This document shows, piece by piece, positions 44,919-53,573 of a stretch of DNA of 64,000 nt. Below the pieces are notes generated by a model. It was not told the DNA's origin, did no database searches, and worked only from the letters and a program-made list of their open reading frames with translations. Numbering within the stretch: the first letter of the stretch is position 1; each line of letters begins with the position of its first letter. This DNA comes from Gemmatimonadota bacterium. Lineage in GTDB: Bacteria > Latescibacterota > UBA2968. Location: the NCBI GenBank assembly GCA_009838845.1, contig VXRD01000052.1:1-64000 (forward strand). Direction: 5' to 3'. Both the position numbers and the translations under genes were made by a program.

Positions 44919-45944
44919 ATGAAACGGTTTCTCTTTATTTTGAGTATTGTGCCAATTGTGTGCTTTTTGGGTGCTTGCACGGGGATTTTTATTTTTAATC
45001 GGCCAACGGGAGTGGGGAAGAAAGAGGTCGAGATTCGACATGGAGCAACCGTTAAACAAATCAGCCAGCAACTCTATCAGAAACGCCTGATCCACAGCCC
45101 GCGCCTACTACAGTATCTCGCACAGCTCAATGGAAGCAGCCGTCGCCTGAAGGCTGGCATTCATCCCCTCGACGGTCAGATGACGACCTGGGAGGTTTTG
45201 CTCGAGTTGGAGCGTTCACGCGATGTCACGCAAAATGTCACTGTTCCCGAGGGTTTAGAAAAAAAACAAATTGCGACGATCCTATCTGAGAAATTGAATC
45301 TCGACCAGAAAAAGTTGCTGTTGCTAATGAATAGTGCTGCTTTTTGTATAACTCTTTCTGTGCAGGCCAAAGACCTGGAAGGCTATTTATTCCCCGAAAC
45401 CTATAATTTTCCGACAACAGTATCAGAACAACAGGTACTGCGCAGGATGGTTGAGCATTGTCAGGCTGTTTTTGATGAACGGCTTCAAAGACGCGCACAT
45501 GAACTCGGAATGAGTATTCACGAAGTGATTACCTTCGCATCTATTATCGAAGGGGAAACCAGTTGGGATTCCGAGCGAGATACGATTGCGGCGGTCTATC
45601 ACAATCGCCTTAAAAAAGGCATGCGTCTGCAAGCCGACCCCACGGTGCAATATGCTCTTCCCGGTGAACCTCGACGACTATTTTATAAGGATTATGACTA
45701 CGATTCGCCCTATAATACTTACCGCCATTCGGGATTGCCACCCGGGCCGATTAACAGTCCTGGACGGGCGTCTATTGTGGCTGCACTTTTTCCCGCTGAT
45801 GTCGATTATTTGTATTTTGTCGCTACCGGCGAAGGCGGCCATGTCTTTACACATTCTTTGCAAGAACACGCGGCTGCAAAAAAAAGGACCGCGGCTGCAC
45901 GAAAAAATACCTGGCAAAAAAAGAAACTGGTAACAGGGGATTAG
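44919..45944 (+). CDS. mltG: Endolytic murein transglycosylase MltG
   Basis: A 341-residue membrane-anchored lytic transglycosylase that cuts nascent peptidoglycan. A single N-terminal hydrophobic segment (about 4-27) is followed by a LysM-like part (VKQISQQLYQKRLI) and the YceG catalytic domain: EGYLFPETYNFP, catalytic Glu in FASIIEGET, YHNRLKKGMRLQADPTVQYAL, and NTYRHSGLPPGPINSPG. GGGAG precedes the start. The C-terminus is unusually lysine-rich (AAAKKRTAAARKNTWQKKK). Confidence 0.95.
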   Translation: MKRFLFILSIVPIVCFLGACTGIFIFNRPTGVGKKEVEIRHGATVKQISQQLYQKRLIHSPRLLQYLAQLNGSSRRLKAGIHPLDGQMTTWEVLLELERSRDVTQNVTVPEGLEKKQIATILSEKLNLDQKKLLLLMNSAAFCITLSVQAKDLEGYLFPETYNFPTTVSEQQVLRRMVEHCQAVFDERLQRRAHELGMSIHEVITFASIIEGETSWDSERDTIAAVYHNRLKKGMRLQADPTVQYALPGEPRRLFYKDYDYDSPYNTYRHSGLPPGPINSPGRASIVAALFPADVDYLYFVATGEGGHVFTHSLQEHAAAKKRTAAARKNTWQKKKLVTGD

Positions 45945-45971
45945 AGGCCTGAACACCTTGACAATGAATTT

Positions 45972-48134
45972 ATGTCAATTCTCGATGGATTAAATGATGC
46001 ACAACGCAAAGCCGTACAGGCCGTAGATGGTCCCGTGCTCGTTCTCGCGGGGGCCGGTTCTGGTAAAACGCGCGTTTTGACACGGCGCATCGCCTATTTG
46101 TTGAGTGAATGCGGCGTTGACCCGCGTCAGATTCTGGCGATGACCTTTACCAATAAGGCCGCAGGAGAAATGCGCGAGCGGGTCGAAGACTTGCTTCATC
46201 GCTCTTGCAAAACCATGTGGATTGGCACGTTCCACAGTTTATGTGCGCGTTTTTTGCGGTCACAGGCCGAACGCGTAGGACTGAGGTCCAATTTTACGAT
46301 TTACGATGCAACAGATCAACTCGCACTTCTGCGGCGGGTGATTGCCGACGAGGAACTTTCTGAACGCGACTTTCCAGCGCGTTTGATTCGTACGCGGATC
46401 AGCCAGGCAAAAAACCAGATGGTGGGCATCGGTGTATTTGCCCAGCGAGCGAGCACATTTCGAGAGCAAATAATTGCGCGAATTTTTCGCCACTATCAGG
46501 ATGCCCTGAAGCAGAATAATGCCGTTGACTTTGACGATTTGTTGACATTGAGCGTGGAGTTGATCCGCGATCACGAAGATGTGCGCCAAACCTATCAGAC
46601 ACAGTTTTCACATATTTTAATCGACGAATACCAGGATACCAATCGTCCGCAATACCTCTTTGCGCGTTATCTGGCTGAAGTGCATCAAAATATATGTGTT
46701 GTTGGCGATGACGACCAGAGTATCTATGCGTGGCGCGGTGCAGATATTCGCAATATTCTCGATTTTGAAGCCGATTATCCCAACGCGCTTGTCGTGCGCC
46801 TGGAGCAAAATTACCGTTCCACGCAGGTTATTCTGGATGCTGGCAATGCCCTGATTCGCAACAACGCGGGGCGCAAGGGAAAGGAACTGTGGACGGATCG
46901 CGCTCGGGGCGAAAAAATCCGTTTGAAAAGATGTGCCGATGAAGCAGAAGAGGCCCGCTGGATCGCCGGGGTAGCACGAGATTTTAAGCGCGCGCATACC
47001 TACCGGGATATGGCAGTGCTCTATCGCACCAATGCACAGTCTCGCGCCCTTGAAGAAGGATTTAGACGCGCCAATATTCCGTATCAAATCGTGGGAGATG
47101 TGCGATTTTACGAGCGCAAAGAGGTCAAGGATGTGCTCGCATATCTCAAATTGGTAGTCAATCCGCGCGATTCCATCAGTTTTTGGCGCGTGATTAACAC
47201 GCCGCGCCGCGGCATTGGGACAACATCTGCTGGACGGCTCGATGAGTTTGCCATGCGCGAGGGGCTTGCGCCCTATGAGGCACTTGCACATTGCATTGAT
47301 ACAATTCCGAAGCGCACAGCCCACGCGATGCAGCGGTTTTACGACATGGTCGAGGGTTTTCGCCTGGATATGGAGACGATACCTGCGGATGAACTCGCGG
47401 CAAACATTGTCGATGAAACTGGATATTTGGGCGATTTTGAGAAACTTCTGCCAGAAGAACGGATGTCGCGAAGGGATCATGTCGCGGAATTGTTGGCAGA
47501 TATTAAGATTTTTGTCGAACAGTCGGACGACATCTCTTTAGAGGCGTATTTGCGGAAAGTTTCGCTGGTGACAGATGTAGATCAGTGGGAAAACGCCGCA
47601 GATGCGGTTACACTGATGACCCTGCACAGCGCTAAGGGACTGGAATTTCCCATTGTGTTTGTTACCGGTCTCGAAGATGGGCTGTTTCCAATTATGCGAC
47701 CCGCTGGCGACGATAGCAATATGGAAGATGCGTTAGAGGAGGAGCGCCGTCTTTTCTATGTAGGTATTACCCGCGCCCAGGATCGGCTCTTTTTGTCCTA
47801 TGCGATGCGGCGGCAACGATACGGCGGTGCGGTGACCTCTTCGGCGTCGCAGTTTTTGTCCGAAATCCCCGAAGATCTGCTTGATGCCGGTTTTAAGATT
47901 AGCGAGGTTAGCAGTGCTCCAGGTCGAAAATCGGGCAGAGAAACAGCCCGACGGGTCAATCCGGGAGAACCGTTTTTAATGGATGTCGGATCGTGGGTCG
48001 TGCATCCCGCCTGGGGCCGTGGACAGATTCAAAGCCGCGCGGGATCGGGACAAACAGCCAGACTGAAAGTGCGATTCGACGGCGGAGCCGTCAAGACCCT
48101 CATGGTCAAATTTGCCAATCTTCAGCCAGGATAG
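45972..48134 (+). CDS. UvrD/PcrA-type superfamily 1A DNA helicase
   Basis: A 720-residue 3'-5' helicase of repair and replication. Motifs: LNDAQRKAV (Q motif), GAGSGKT (26-32, Walker A), ILIDEYQDTNRPQY (Walker B), VGDDDQSIYAWRGA (motif III), QNYRST (motif IV), LMTLHSAKGLEFPIVFVTG (motif V) and LFYVGITRAQDRLFL (motif VI). Length and C-terminal PcrA-like end (WVVHPAWGRGQI, a Tudor-like domain) support the PcrA group. The start has a weak ribosome-binding site. It lies 8 bases before gatC. Confidence 0.94.
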   Translation: MSILDGLNDAQRKAVQAVDGPVLVLAGAGSGKTRVLTRRIAYLLSECGVDPRQILAMTFTNKAAGEMRERVEDLLHRSCKTMWIGTFHSLCARFLRSQAERVGLRSNFTIYDATDQLALLRRVIADEELSERDFPARLIRTRISQAKNQMVGIGVFAQRASTFREQIIARIFRHYQDALKQNNAVDFDDLLTLSVELIRDHEDVRQTYQTQFSHILIDEYQDTNRPQYLFARYLAEVHQNICVVGDDDQSIYAWRGADIRNILDFEADYPNALVVRLEQNYRSTQVILDAGNALIRNNAGRKGKELWTDRARGEKIRLKRCADEAEEARWIAGVARDFKRAHTYRDMAVLYRTNAQSRALEEGFRRANIPYQIVGDVRFYERKEVKDVLAYLKLVVNPRDSISFWRVINTPRRGIGTTSAGRLDEFAMREGLAPYEALAHCIDTIPKRTAHAMQRFYDMVEGFRLDMETIPADELAANIVDETGYLGDFEKLLPEERMSRRDHVAELLADIKIFVEQSDDISLEAYLRKVSLVTDVDQWENAADAVTLMTLHSAKGLEFPIVFVTGLEDGLFPIMRPAGDDSNMEDALEEERRLFYVGITRAQDRLFLSYAMRRQRYGGAVTSSASQFLSEIPEDLLDAGFKISEVSSAPGRKSGRETARRVNPGEPFLMDVGSWVVHPAWGRGQIQSRAGSGQTARLKVRFDGGAVKTLMVKFANLQPG

Positions 48135-48142
48135 GACTTCCT

Positions 48143-48430
48143 ATGCCTGTCTCAAAAGATGATGTACGAAAAGTGGCGCAACTTGCGCGCCTGGATTTCG
48201 CGCCGGAAGAAGAGGCGCAACTAATCGAAGATCTGAACCGCATGCTCGAATATGTTGCGGCACTTGATCAACTCGATACAACAGAGGTCTCCCCAACAGC
48301 GCATGTACTCCCCCTGGAAAATGCGTTTCGGGACGATGTAATGGGACGTTCATTGGATCGGTCAGATGCGCTGGCGAATGCCCCGCTTTCTGGGCATGGT
48401 CACTTCCGCGTCCCCAGAGTAATTGAATAA
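48143..48430 (+). CDS. gatC: Aspartyl/glutamyl-tRNA amidotransferase subunit C
   Basis: A 95-residue GatC, the small clamp subunit that stabilises GatA in Glu-tRNA(Gln)/Asp-tRNA(Asn) amidotransferase. It has the family's VRKVAQLARLDFAPEEEA N-terminus and a C-terminal LSGHGHFRVPRVIE. gatA and gatB are not adjacent, which happens in many genomes. A terminator follows. Confidence 0.92.
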   Translation: MPVSKDDVRKVAQLARLDFAPEEEAQLIEDLNRMLEYVAALDQLDTTEVSPTAHVLPLENAFRDDVMGRSLDRSDALANAPLSGHGHFRVPRVIE

Positions 48431-48439
48431 GCACAGGTG

Positions 48440-48469
48440 TCGGCGGTAAACTCCCGCCGATTTTCTTTT
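48440..48469 (+). terminator. Rho-independent terminator after gatC
   Basis: TCGGCGG (48440-48446) pairs with CCGCCGA (48454-48460) over a 7-base loop, followed by TTTTCTTTT. It separates the ruvX-gatC run from pyrG. Confidence 0.75.
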
Positions 48470-48493
48470 GTCGAACACAGATGGAGGCACATT

Positions 48494-50275
48494 GTGAAAA
48501 AACATGATCGCGAGCCAAAATACATCGTGGTTGCCGGGGGGGTGATCAGTGGCGTAGGGAAAGGACTCGCCACGGCTTCTATCGGTAAAATTTTGCAGTA
48601 TTACGGCTATAAAACCACGGCTATAAAAATTGATCCCTATTTGAATTACGATGCCGGAACACTCAGACCTACGGAACACGGCGAGGTGTGGGTCACGGAT
48701 GACGGGGGCGAGATCGATCTCGATTTGGGAAACTACGAGCGGTTTCTCGGCCTGGATTTGCCCCGCACAAACAATCTTACAACTGGACAAATTTACCACG
48801 CGGTTATCGAGCGCGAGCGGCGGGGAGAATATCTCGGACAGACTGTTCAGCCGATTCCACACATTACTGACGAGATCAAGAATCGAGTTCAGCAGGCTGC
48901 ACAGGGGTCTGATATCGCGCTGGTCGAAATTGGCGGCACCATTGGCGACGATGAAAATATCCCATTTTTCTTTGCAATGAAGGGCCTGGAGCGGGAAATT
49001 GGCGAGGCCAATATTATGTATGTGCTGGTTAGCTATTTGCCCGTACCCGATCATATCAACGAGATGAAGACCAAACCCACGCAACACGCGGTCAAATTGC
49101 TCAGCGGGCATGGCATGGTGCCCGACTTTATTATTTGCCGTGCCACGCGACCAGTTGATGAGGTGCGAAAACGCAAAATTGAGGTTTCTGCCAATATTCC
49201 AAAAGATCGCATTATTTCTGCGCCAGATTTGGATATTGTGTATCAGGTTCCGATACATTATGAAAGCGAGCAGGTAGGTGTTAAAATGCTCGCACATCTG
49301 GGGCTAAAACCGAAAAAAGAACCCGACTGGACGCGGTGGATGCATCTGGTGCAGAAGATTCGTCGGCCTTCACAGACGGTTAAAGTGGCGATGGTTGGAA
49401 AATACGTCGAGATTGGCGATTACGAATTTACAGATTCGTACATTTCAGTGAACCAATCTCTCGAACACGCCGGTGCCAATTTAGACACGCGCATCGATAT
49501 TTCCTGGATTGATTCGGCCAGCCTTGAAATGGGAGGGGTCGAAGATGTGCTTGGAGAATTTGATGGCATTATTGTCCCGGGGGCCTTTGGCGAAGGAGGA
49601 GCCGAAGGCGTGATTGAGGCCATTCGCTATGCGCGTGAAAATGGCCTGCCATTTCTCGGGCTGTGTTATGGGCTTCAGATGGCCATTGTTGAATATGCGC
49701 GAAACGTCGTAGGATTGGAAGATGCCAATTCGGCTGAAAATGATCCCGACACGCCCCATGCTGTGATCGATATTCAAATGAGCCAACGGGAAATTATTGA
49801 AGAAAGTCGTTTTGGCGGCACGATGCGTCTGGGAGGATATGTAGCTGTACTCCGCCGTGAGAGTGTCGTACTCGATCTGTATGAGCGCACGGGGCGCCTG
49901 GAAGAAGACGCCTGGCGCATCGATCAACTGAGAAAGAATCCGGCTGAGGCTTTCCGTCTGGGTGTTCTTCTCGAAAGCGAGCGCTGTGTGATTGAACGCC
50001 ATCGCCATCGCTATGAAGTATCGCCCAAGTTCGTCGATTTGCTCGATGAATTTGGCCTGATTTTTTCCGGGTATCACCGGCGAGAGGACGGCACCAAACT
50101 CATGGAATTTATCGAGTTACCCGATCATCCTTTTTTTGTGGCTACGCAAGCCCATCCCGAATTTAAGTCGCGCCTCGAACAGCCCGCCCCTTTGTTTTAC
50201 GGTTTTGTAGAATCTGTTGTCGCTCATACAAAGGAACGAGTTGGTGATGCGTCGGTTTCTGAAAAAAGCGTCTGA
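48494..50275 (+). CDS. pyrG: CTP synthase
   Basis: A 593-residue CTP synthase (UTP plus glutamine to CTP). The synthetase part opens with YIVVAGGVISGVGKGL and KIDPYLNYDAGT; the glutaminase part has GLCYGLQMA with the catalytic Cys, and the ERHRHRYEV and QAHPEF motifs. About 25 more residues than E. coli PyrG lie between GTMRLGGY and ERHRHRYEV, and the C-terminus is longer. Start is GTG at 48494 after GGAGG; an upstream in-frame extension would run through the gatC terminator. Confidence 0.95.
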   Translation: MKKHDREPKYIVVAGGVISGVGKGLATASIGKILQYYGYKTTAIKIDPYLNYDAGTLRPTEHGEVWVTDDGGEIDLDLGNYERFLGLDLPRTNNLTTGQIYHAVIERERRGEYLGQTVQPIPHITDEIKNRVQQAAQGSDIALVEIGGTIGDDENIPFFFAMKGLEREIGEANIMYVLVSYLPVPDHINEMKTKPTQHAVKLLSGHGMVPDFIICRATRPVDEVRKRKIEVSANIPKDRIISAPDLDIVYQVPIHYESEQVGVKMLAHLGLKPKKEPDWTRWMHLVQKIRRPSQTVKVAMVGKYVEIGDYEFTDSYISVNQSLEHAGANLDTRIDISWIDSASLEMGGVEDVLGEFDGIIVPGAFGEGGAEGVIEAIRYARENGLPFLGLCYGLQMAIVEYARNVVGLEDANSAENDPDTPHAVIDIQMSQREIIEESRFGGTMRLGGYVAVLRRESVVLDLYERTGRLEEDAWRIDQLRKNPAEAFRLGVLLESERCVIERHRHRYEVSPKFVDLLDEFGLIFSGYHRREDGTKLMEFIELPDHPFFVATQAHPEFKSRLEQPAPLFYGFVESVVAHTKERVGDASVSEKSV

Positions 50276-50780
50276 GGTTCTGTTGTGTACCCTGTGCGCC
50301 TGCGCTCCTGCTGACCGGGTAGAGCAAGCAGTGGAAGAAACACCGGTTAACCGAGAAATGTGGCACTGGTCCACGCGGATTACAGATCGTGGCAAATCCC
50401 GAGCGCAGGTTCGGGCTGGCTCTTTTCAACAGGTGTCGGAAAATGAACCCGCTCGCTTTTTCGATGGGGTTCGGGTTGTATTTTTTAATTCCCAGGGCGA
50501 TACAGTTTCCACGCTGAGTGCTGAAAGGGGCGAAATTAACGCATCGGGCGACGATATGAAAGTATTTGGATCTGTCGTTGTCGTGGCACGAGACCGCACG
50601 CAGTTACAAACGGATTCGCTGCGCTGGCAGCGCGATGAGGATCGCATTATGGGCGAGGGCCATGTGGTGATTTCTCGGCCCGATGGCACGGAGACGGGGG
50701 TGGGTTTTAATGCCTCGTCAGATCTGAAACAGTGGACGCTTTTGTTTGTAAATACGCAGATGAGACGCAAAAAGCCGTGA
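50247..50780 (+). CDS. lptC: LptC-like LPS export protein, probable lipoprotein
   Basis: A 177-residue LptC-family protein. It starts with a short signal ending in a lipobox-like LCAC (Cys18), unlike the membrane-anchored LptC of enterics. The body shows the LptC fold (ARFFDGVRVVFFNSQGDTVSTLSAERGEIN; MKVFGSVVVVARDRTQLQTDSLRW; RIMGEGHVVISRPDGTETG). It hands lipopolysaccharide from LptB2FG to LptA. The start at 50247 follows AAGGA; a GTG one codon earlier is possible. The repeat element follows, then the OstA-like gene. Confidence 0.82.
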   Translation: MRRFLKKASEVLLCTLCACAPADRVEQAVEETPVNREMWHWSTRITDRGKSRAQVRAGSFQQVSENEPARFFDGVRVVFFNSQGDTVSTLSAERGEINASGDDMKVFGSVVVVARDRTQLQTDSLRWQRDEDRIMGEGHVVISRPDGTETGVGFNASSDLKQWTLLFVNTQMRRKKP

Positions 50781-50786
50781 ATAAAA

Positions 50787-50913
50787 ATCTACGAATCTAC
50801 GAATCTACGAATCTGCGAATCAGGACTAGTAAAATCTTTGGGTGGCGAGGAGGAATGAACTGCTGGCGCAGTTGTACACCGCTTCGTCTATTCGTCTATT
50901 CGTCTATTCGTCT
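50787..50913. repeat. Paired-arm 8-bp repeat element, copy 1
   Basis: Left arm: three exact ACGAATCT units (50791-50814) plus GCGAATCA (50815-50822). Right arm: CTTCGTCT then three ATTCGTCT units (50882-50913). ACGAAT and ATTCGT are reverse complements while CT keeps its orientation, so folding gives 6-bp helices separated by CT/CT internal loops. The 59-base centre carries a further small hairpin (AACTGC/GCAGTT). The right arm ends one base before the ATG of the OstA-like gene. A second copy is at 55067-55181. Confidence 0.8.
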
Positions 50914-50914
50914 T

Positions 50915-52204
50915 ATGTTGCGATCAGAACTCCGGGGCTTTCTCGGAGTTTTGCTTATATGCACCTGCTCGGGAGTAAATGCCGAGCAGAGGCTCAGTGC
51001 AGATTGGGTGAAAACGCTGCTCTTGAACGACCAGACGCAGCGCAATTACCGCGGGAGCGTGGTGTATGAAGACAGCTTGCGCCAACTCACTGTAAAAGCC
51101 GATTCTGCACATGTACGCGTTGGAGATGCGATTTATCTTTTTGTACATCAAGTGAGTTACAAAGACACGGTGAGGGAAATTCGCGCTGATACACTCGTGT
51201 TTCAAGACCGCAAAGACCGCGCGACATTTCGAGGACACGTCTTTCTAAGCGATGATCAGCGCACGCTTGAGGCGCATATCGTGCAATTTTTAAGTAAAGA
51301 AGATTCGCTTATTGCCGAGGGTGATGTCATCCTTCTGTTGCCCGAAGGCCGAAGTCTGCGCGCTTCCCAATTGCGCTACGATTTGATCCGCGAGCGCGGA
51401 AATCTGCAGGGCCAGACGCAGTTACAGATAGTAGGGGAATACGGCGATACCCTTGAGGCTCAGTCCGATTCCATTGCCTTTGTCAATCGCGGGCAAGAAC
51501 TCTTGCTCAATGGCAACCTCATCTTGCGTCAGGGACACACGCGCGGCAAAGCCATGTCTGGCGCGTATGCGGATTCTGCAATCGTCCTTTCTGGGAGGCC
51601 ATTGATGACCTGGACCAATCCCAGCAGGCGCGATTCCGTTTCAGCACAAGGCACAAAAATTCTTATGGATGTGTCTGATCAGATCATCAATGCGATGGTG
51701 CTTTCAGATAGCACACGCATCCATGCTATGGCTCTTGCCAATGGTCATGCACAAAAAATACGCTCAGATTCTGCTCGGATTGTCTTTCGTGACGAAACCC
51801 CACAGCGCATGCACGCCTGGGGAAATGTGATACTCAATCTGAGCGAGCGGGATACGTCGCGTGCGGTGCTGTCTGGCGACGATCTCAAAGTGGCCTATAG
51901 AGATGGGAAATTGGATAGTTTGACGCTGTCTGGTGACTGTATCGGTTCTTATATTGCCCAGGACAGCCTATCGGAAAGCCGCCTGAGGGGCAAAAAATTT
52001 GTATTGTGGTTTTCCAACGGTGAGTTAGCCCAGATGACGATTTCCGATGAAGCACATTGCACGCGGACCACGCGAGATAACGACGATGTGACGGTTTCTG
52101 GGGATTATCTCCTTTTGAAATTTACTCCCGGTCAGTTGTCATCTATCCGAGCTGAAGGGGCTGTGCGAGGGCACTATACCGCTGAGTTGGAGGATGTGCC
52201 GTGA
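50915..52204 (+). CDS. OstA/LptA-like periplasmic LPS-transport protein, large
   Basis: A 429-residue exported protein with repeated OstA/LptA beta-jellyroll strands (LRQLTVKADSAHVRVGDAIYLF; ADTLVFQDRKDRATFRGHVFL; SQLRYDLIRERGNLQGQTQLQ; LTLSGDCIGSYIAQDSL). LptA proteins are usually near 180 residues, so this is more than double and may form a longer bridge or include an LptD-like N-terminal portion. ATG 50915 starts a signal peptide (to about NAE, residue 23); an earlier ATG at 50855 sits too close to GGAGG. It overlaps lptB (GTGA). Confidence 0.8.
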   Translation: MLRSELRGFLGVLLICTCSGVNAEQRLSADWVKTLLLNDQTQRNYRGSVVYEDSLRQLTVKADSAHVRVGDAIYLFVHQVSYKDTVREIRADTLVFQDRKDRATFRGHVFLSDDQRTLEAHIVQFLSKEDSLIAEGDVILLLPEGRSLRASQLRYDLIRERGNLQGQTQLQIVGEYGDTLEAQSDSIAFVNRGQELLLNGNLILRQGHTRGKAMSGAYADSAIVLSGRPLMTWTNPSRRDSVSAQGTKILMDVSDQIINAMVLSDSTRIHAMALANGHAQKIRSDSARIVFRDETPQRMHAWGNVILNLSERDTSRAVLSGDDLKVAYRDGKLDSLTLSGDCIGSYIAQDSLSESRLRGKKFVLWFSNGELAQMTISDEAHCTRTTRDNDDVTVSGDYLLLKFTPGQLSSIRAEGAVRGHYTAELEDVP

Positions 52205-52926
52205 ACCTGAGAGCCGAGGGATTGGTCAAAAAATACGCACGGCGCCTGGTTGTCAATCAGGTCAACTTAATTGTCAATCCCGGTGAAATTGTCGGCCTAT
52301 TAGGGCCTAATGGCGCGGGAAAAACCACCTGTTTTTACCTCATTGTCGGCGCAATTTCGTCAAATGCTGGACACATTTTTTTAGGTGACCGAGACATCAC
52401 TGCATTGCCCATGTATCGCCGCGCACGCCTGGGCATTGGTTATTTGGCACAGGAATCAACGGTTTTTAGGAAGATGTCCGTGTTGGAAAATGTACTGTCC
52501 GTGCTCGAATACGAGAAAATAGGTAAGGCAGAACGGTTAGATCGCGCCCACAAGGTATTGGAAGATCTGGGAGTAGGACATTTATCGCACCAACGCGCAG
52601 ATAGTTTGTCGGGGGGAGAAACGCGCCGGCTGGAAATTGCGCGGGCACTCTCTCGGGATCCGCTTTTTATGCTGCTTGACGAACCTTTTGCCGGCGTGGA
52701 CCCGCGTGCAGTTGAAGATATTCAGAATATTATTGCCGAACTGAAACGCCTGAATATTGGCGTTTTGATTACTGATCACAATGTGCGAGAAACTCTAGCG
52801 ATTACAGATCGCTCCTATTTGCTCTCCGAAGGGAAAATTCTCCTATCAGGTACATCCCAGGCATTGGCAGCAAGCGACGAAGCGCGTCGCATCTATCTGG
52901 GTGACCGGTTTCGCCTCGATTCGTGA
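52201..52926 (+). CDS. lptB: LPS export ABC transporter ATP-binding protein LptB
   Basis: A 241-residue ABC ATPase powering lipopolysaccharide extraction with LptFG. Walker A GPNGAGKT, Q-loop LAQESTVFRKMSVLENV, signature LSGGETRRLEIAR, Walker B LMLLDEPFAGVDP and ITDHNVRE are all in place and read as LptB. Start is GTG at 52201, four bases inside the OstA-like gene. lptF and lptG are not in this window. Confidence 0.95.
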   Translation: MNLRAEGLVKKYARRLVVNQVNLIVNPGEIVGLLGPNGAGKTTCFYLIVGAISSNAGHIFLGDRDITALPMYRRARLGIGYLAQESTVFRKMSVLENVLSVLEYEKIGKAERLDRAHKVLEDLGVGHLSHQRADSLSGGETRRLEIARALSRDPLFMLLDEPFAGVDPRAVEDIQNIIAELKRLNIGVLITDHNVRETLAITDRSYLLSEGKILLSGTSQALAASDEARRIYLGDRFRLDS

Positions 52927-53018
52927 CAAATTGGGAAAAGGGTTTACAATCCTCTTCGTTATTTGTTATTTTATTTAAAGTTGCCTTTTCTCTTTATCGA
53001 ACACCAATGAGGACAAGA

Positions 53019-53573
53019 ATGAAACATGTAACGATGGCAGAGTTGGAAGCTGGATTAAAAAATATCCGTCAGTCGCCCACAGATGCGGGTGTGTTAGCAT
53101 TGATTGTGCGACGGCCGCAAGTTGAGGCGCGGGAGGTCCTGGAAGTGGGCGAACTCGATCTGTTTGAAGGACTCGTGGGAGACAACTGGAAAACACGCGG
53201 CAGTTCTCAAACGGCAGACGGGTCAGCCCATCCAGACATGCAACTCAACATCATGAACGCCCGCGTGATTGCCCTGTTGGCGCAGCAAAAGGAGCGTTGG
53301 GCACTGGCGGGGGATCAGTTGTATATGGATTTCGATTTAAGTGCAGAGAATGTGCCACCGGGTACCAGACTGAGTCTGGGAGAAGCGGTGATCGAGGTGA
53401 CAGATCAACCTCACACGGGCTGTAAAAAATTTGCTGCGCGTTTTGGGCTGGACGCGCTGAAATTTATCAGTTCTCCCGTGGGAAAACAGCTTCAGTTGCG
53501 CGGAATAAATGCAAAGGTCATTCGCTCTGGCGCGATACGGATAGGTGACACTGTGAAGAAAGTTAAACTATGA
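53019..53573 (+). CDS. MOSC domain protein
   Basis: A 184-residue protein of the MOSC superfamily (molybdenum cofactor sulfurase C-terminal-like), whose members carry sulfur or handle molybdopterin. The conserved Cys lies in PHTGCKKFAARFG, following the family's GDQLYMDFDLSAENVPPGTRL stretch. I chose 53019 with GAGGA 6 bases upstream; longer frames extend into the lptB end. It ends in an ATGA overlap with rpoN, so it is translationally tied to it. This is an unexpected gene inside the lpt-rpoN locus. Confidence 0.82.
   Translation: MKHVTMAELEAGLKNIRQSPTDAGVLALIVRRPQVEAREVLEVGELDLFEGLVGDNWKTRGSSQTADGSAHPDMQLNIMNARVIALLAQQKERWALAGDQLYMDFDLSAENVPPGTRLSLGEAVIEVTDQPHTGCKKFAARFGLDALKFISSPVGKQLQLRGINAKVIRSGAIRIGDTVKKVKL

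Noticed and set aside
46617-47480. Antisense 287-codon frame inside the UvrD/PcrA gene
   Set aside because: The sense strand carries all helicase motifs in this interval; the antisense frame is low-complexity in function and lacks a start context.
48362-49297. Antisense 311-codon frame across gatC and pyrG
   Set aside because: It overlaps two conserved genes and runs through a terminator.
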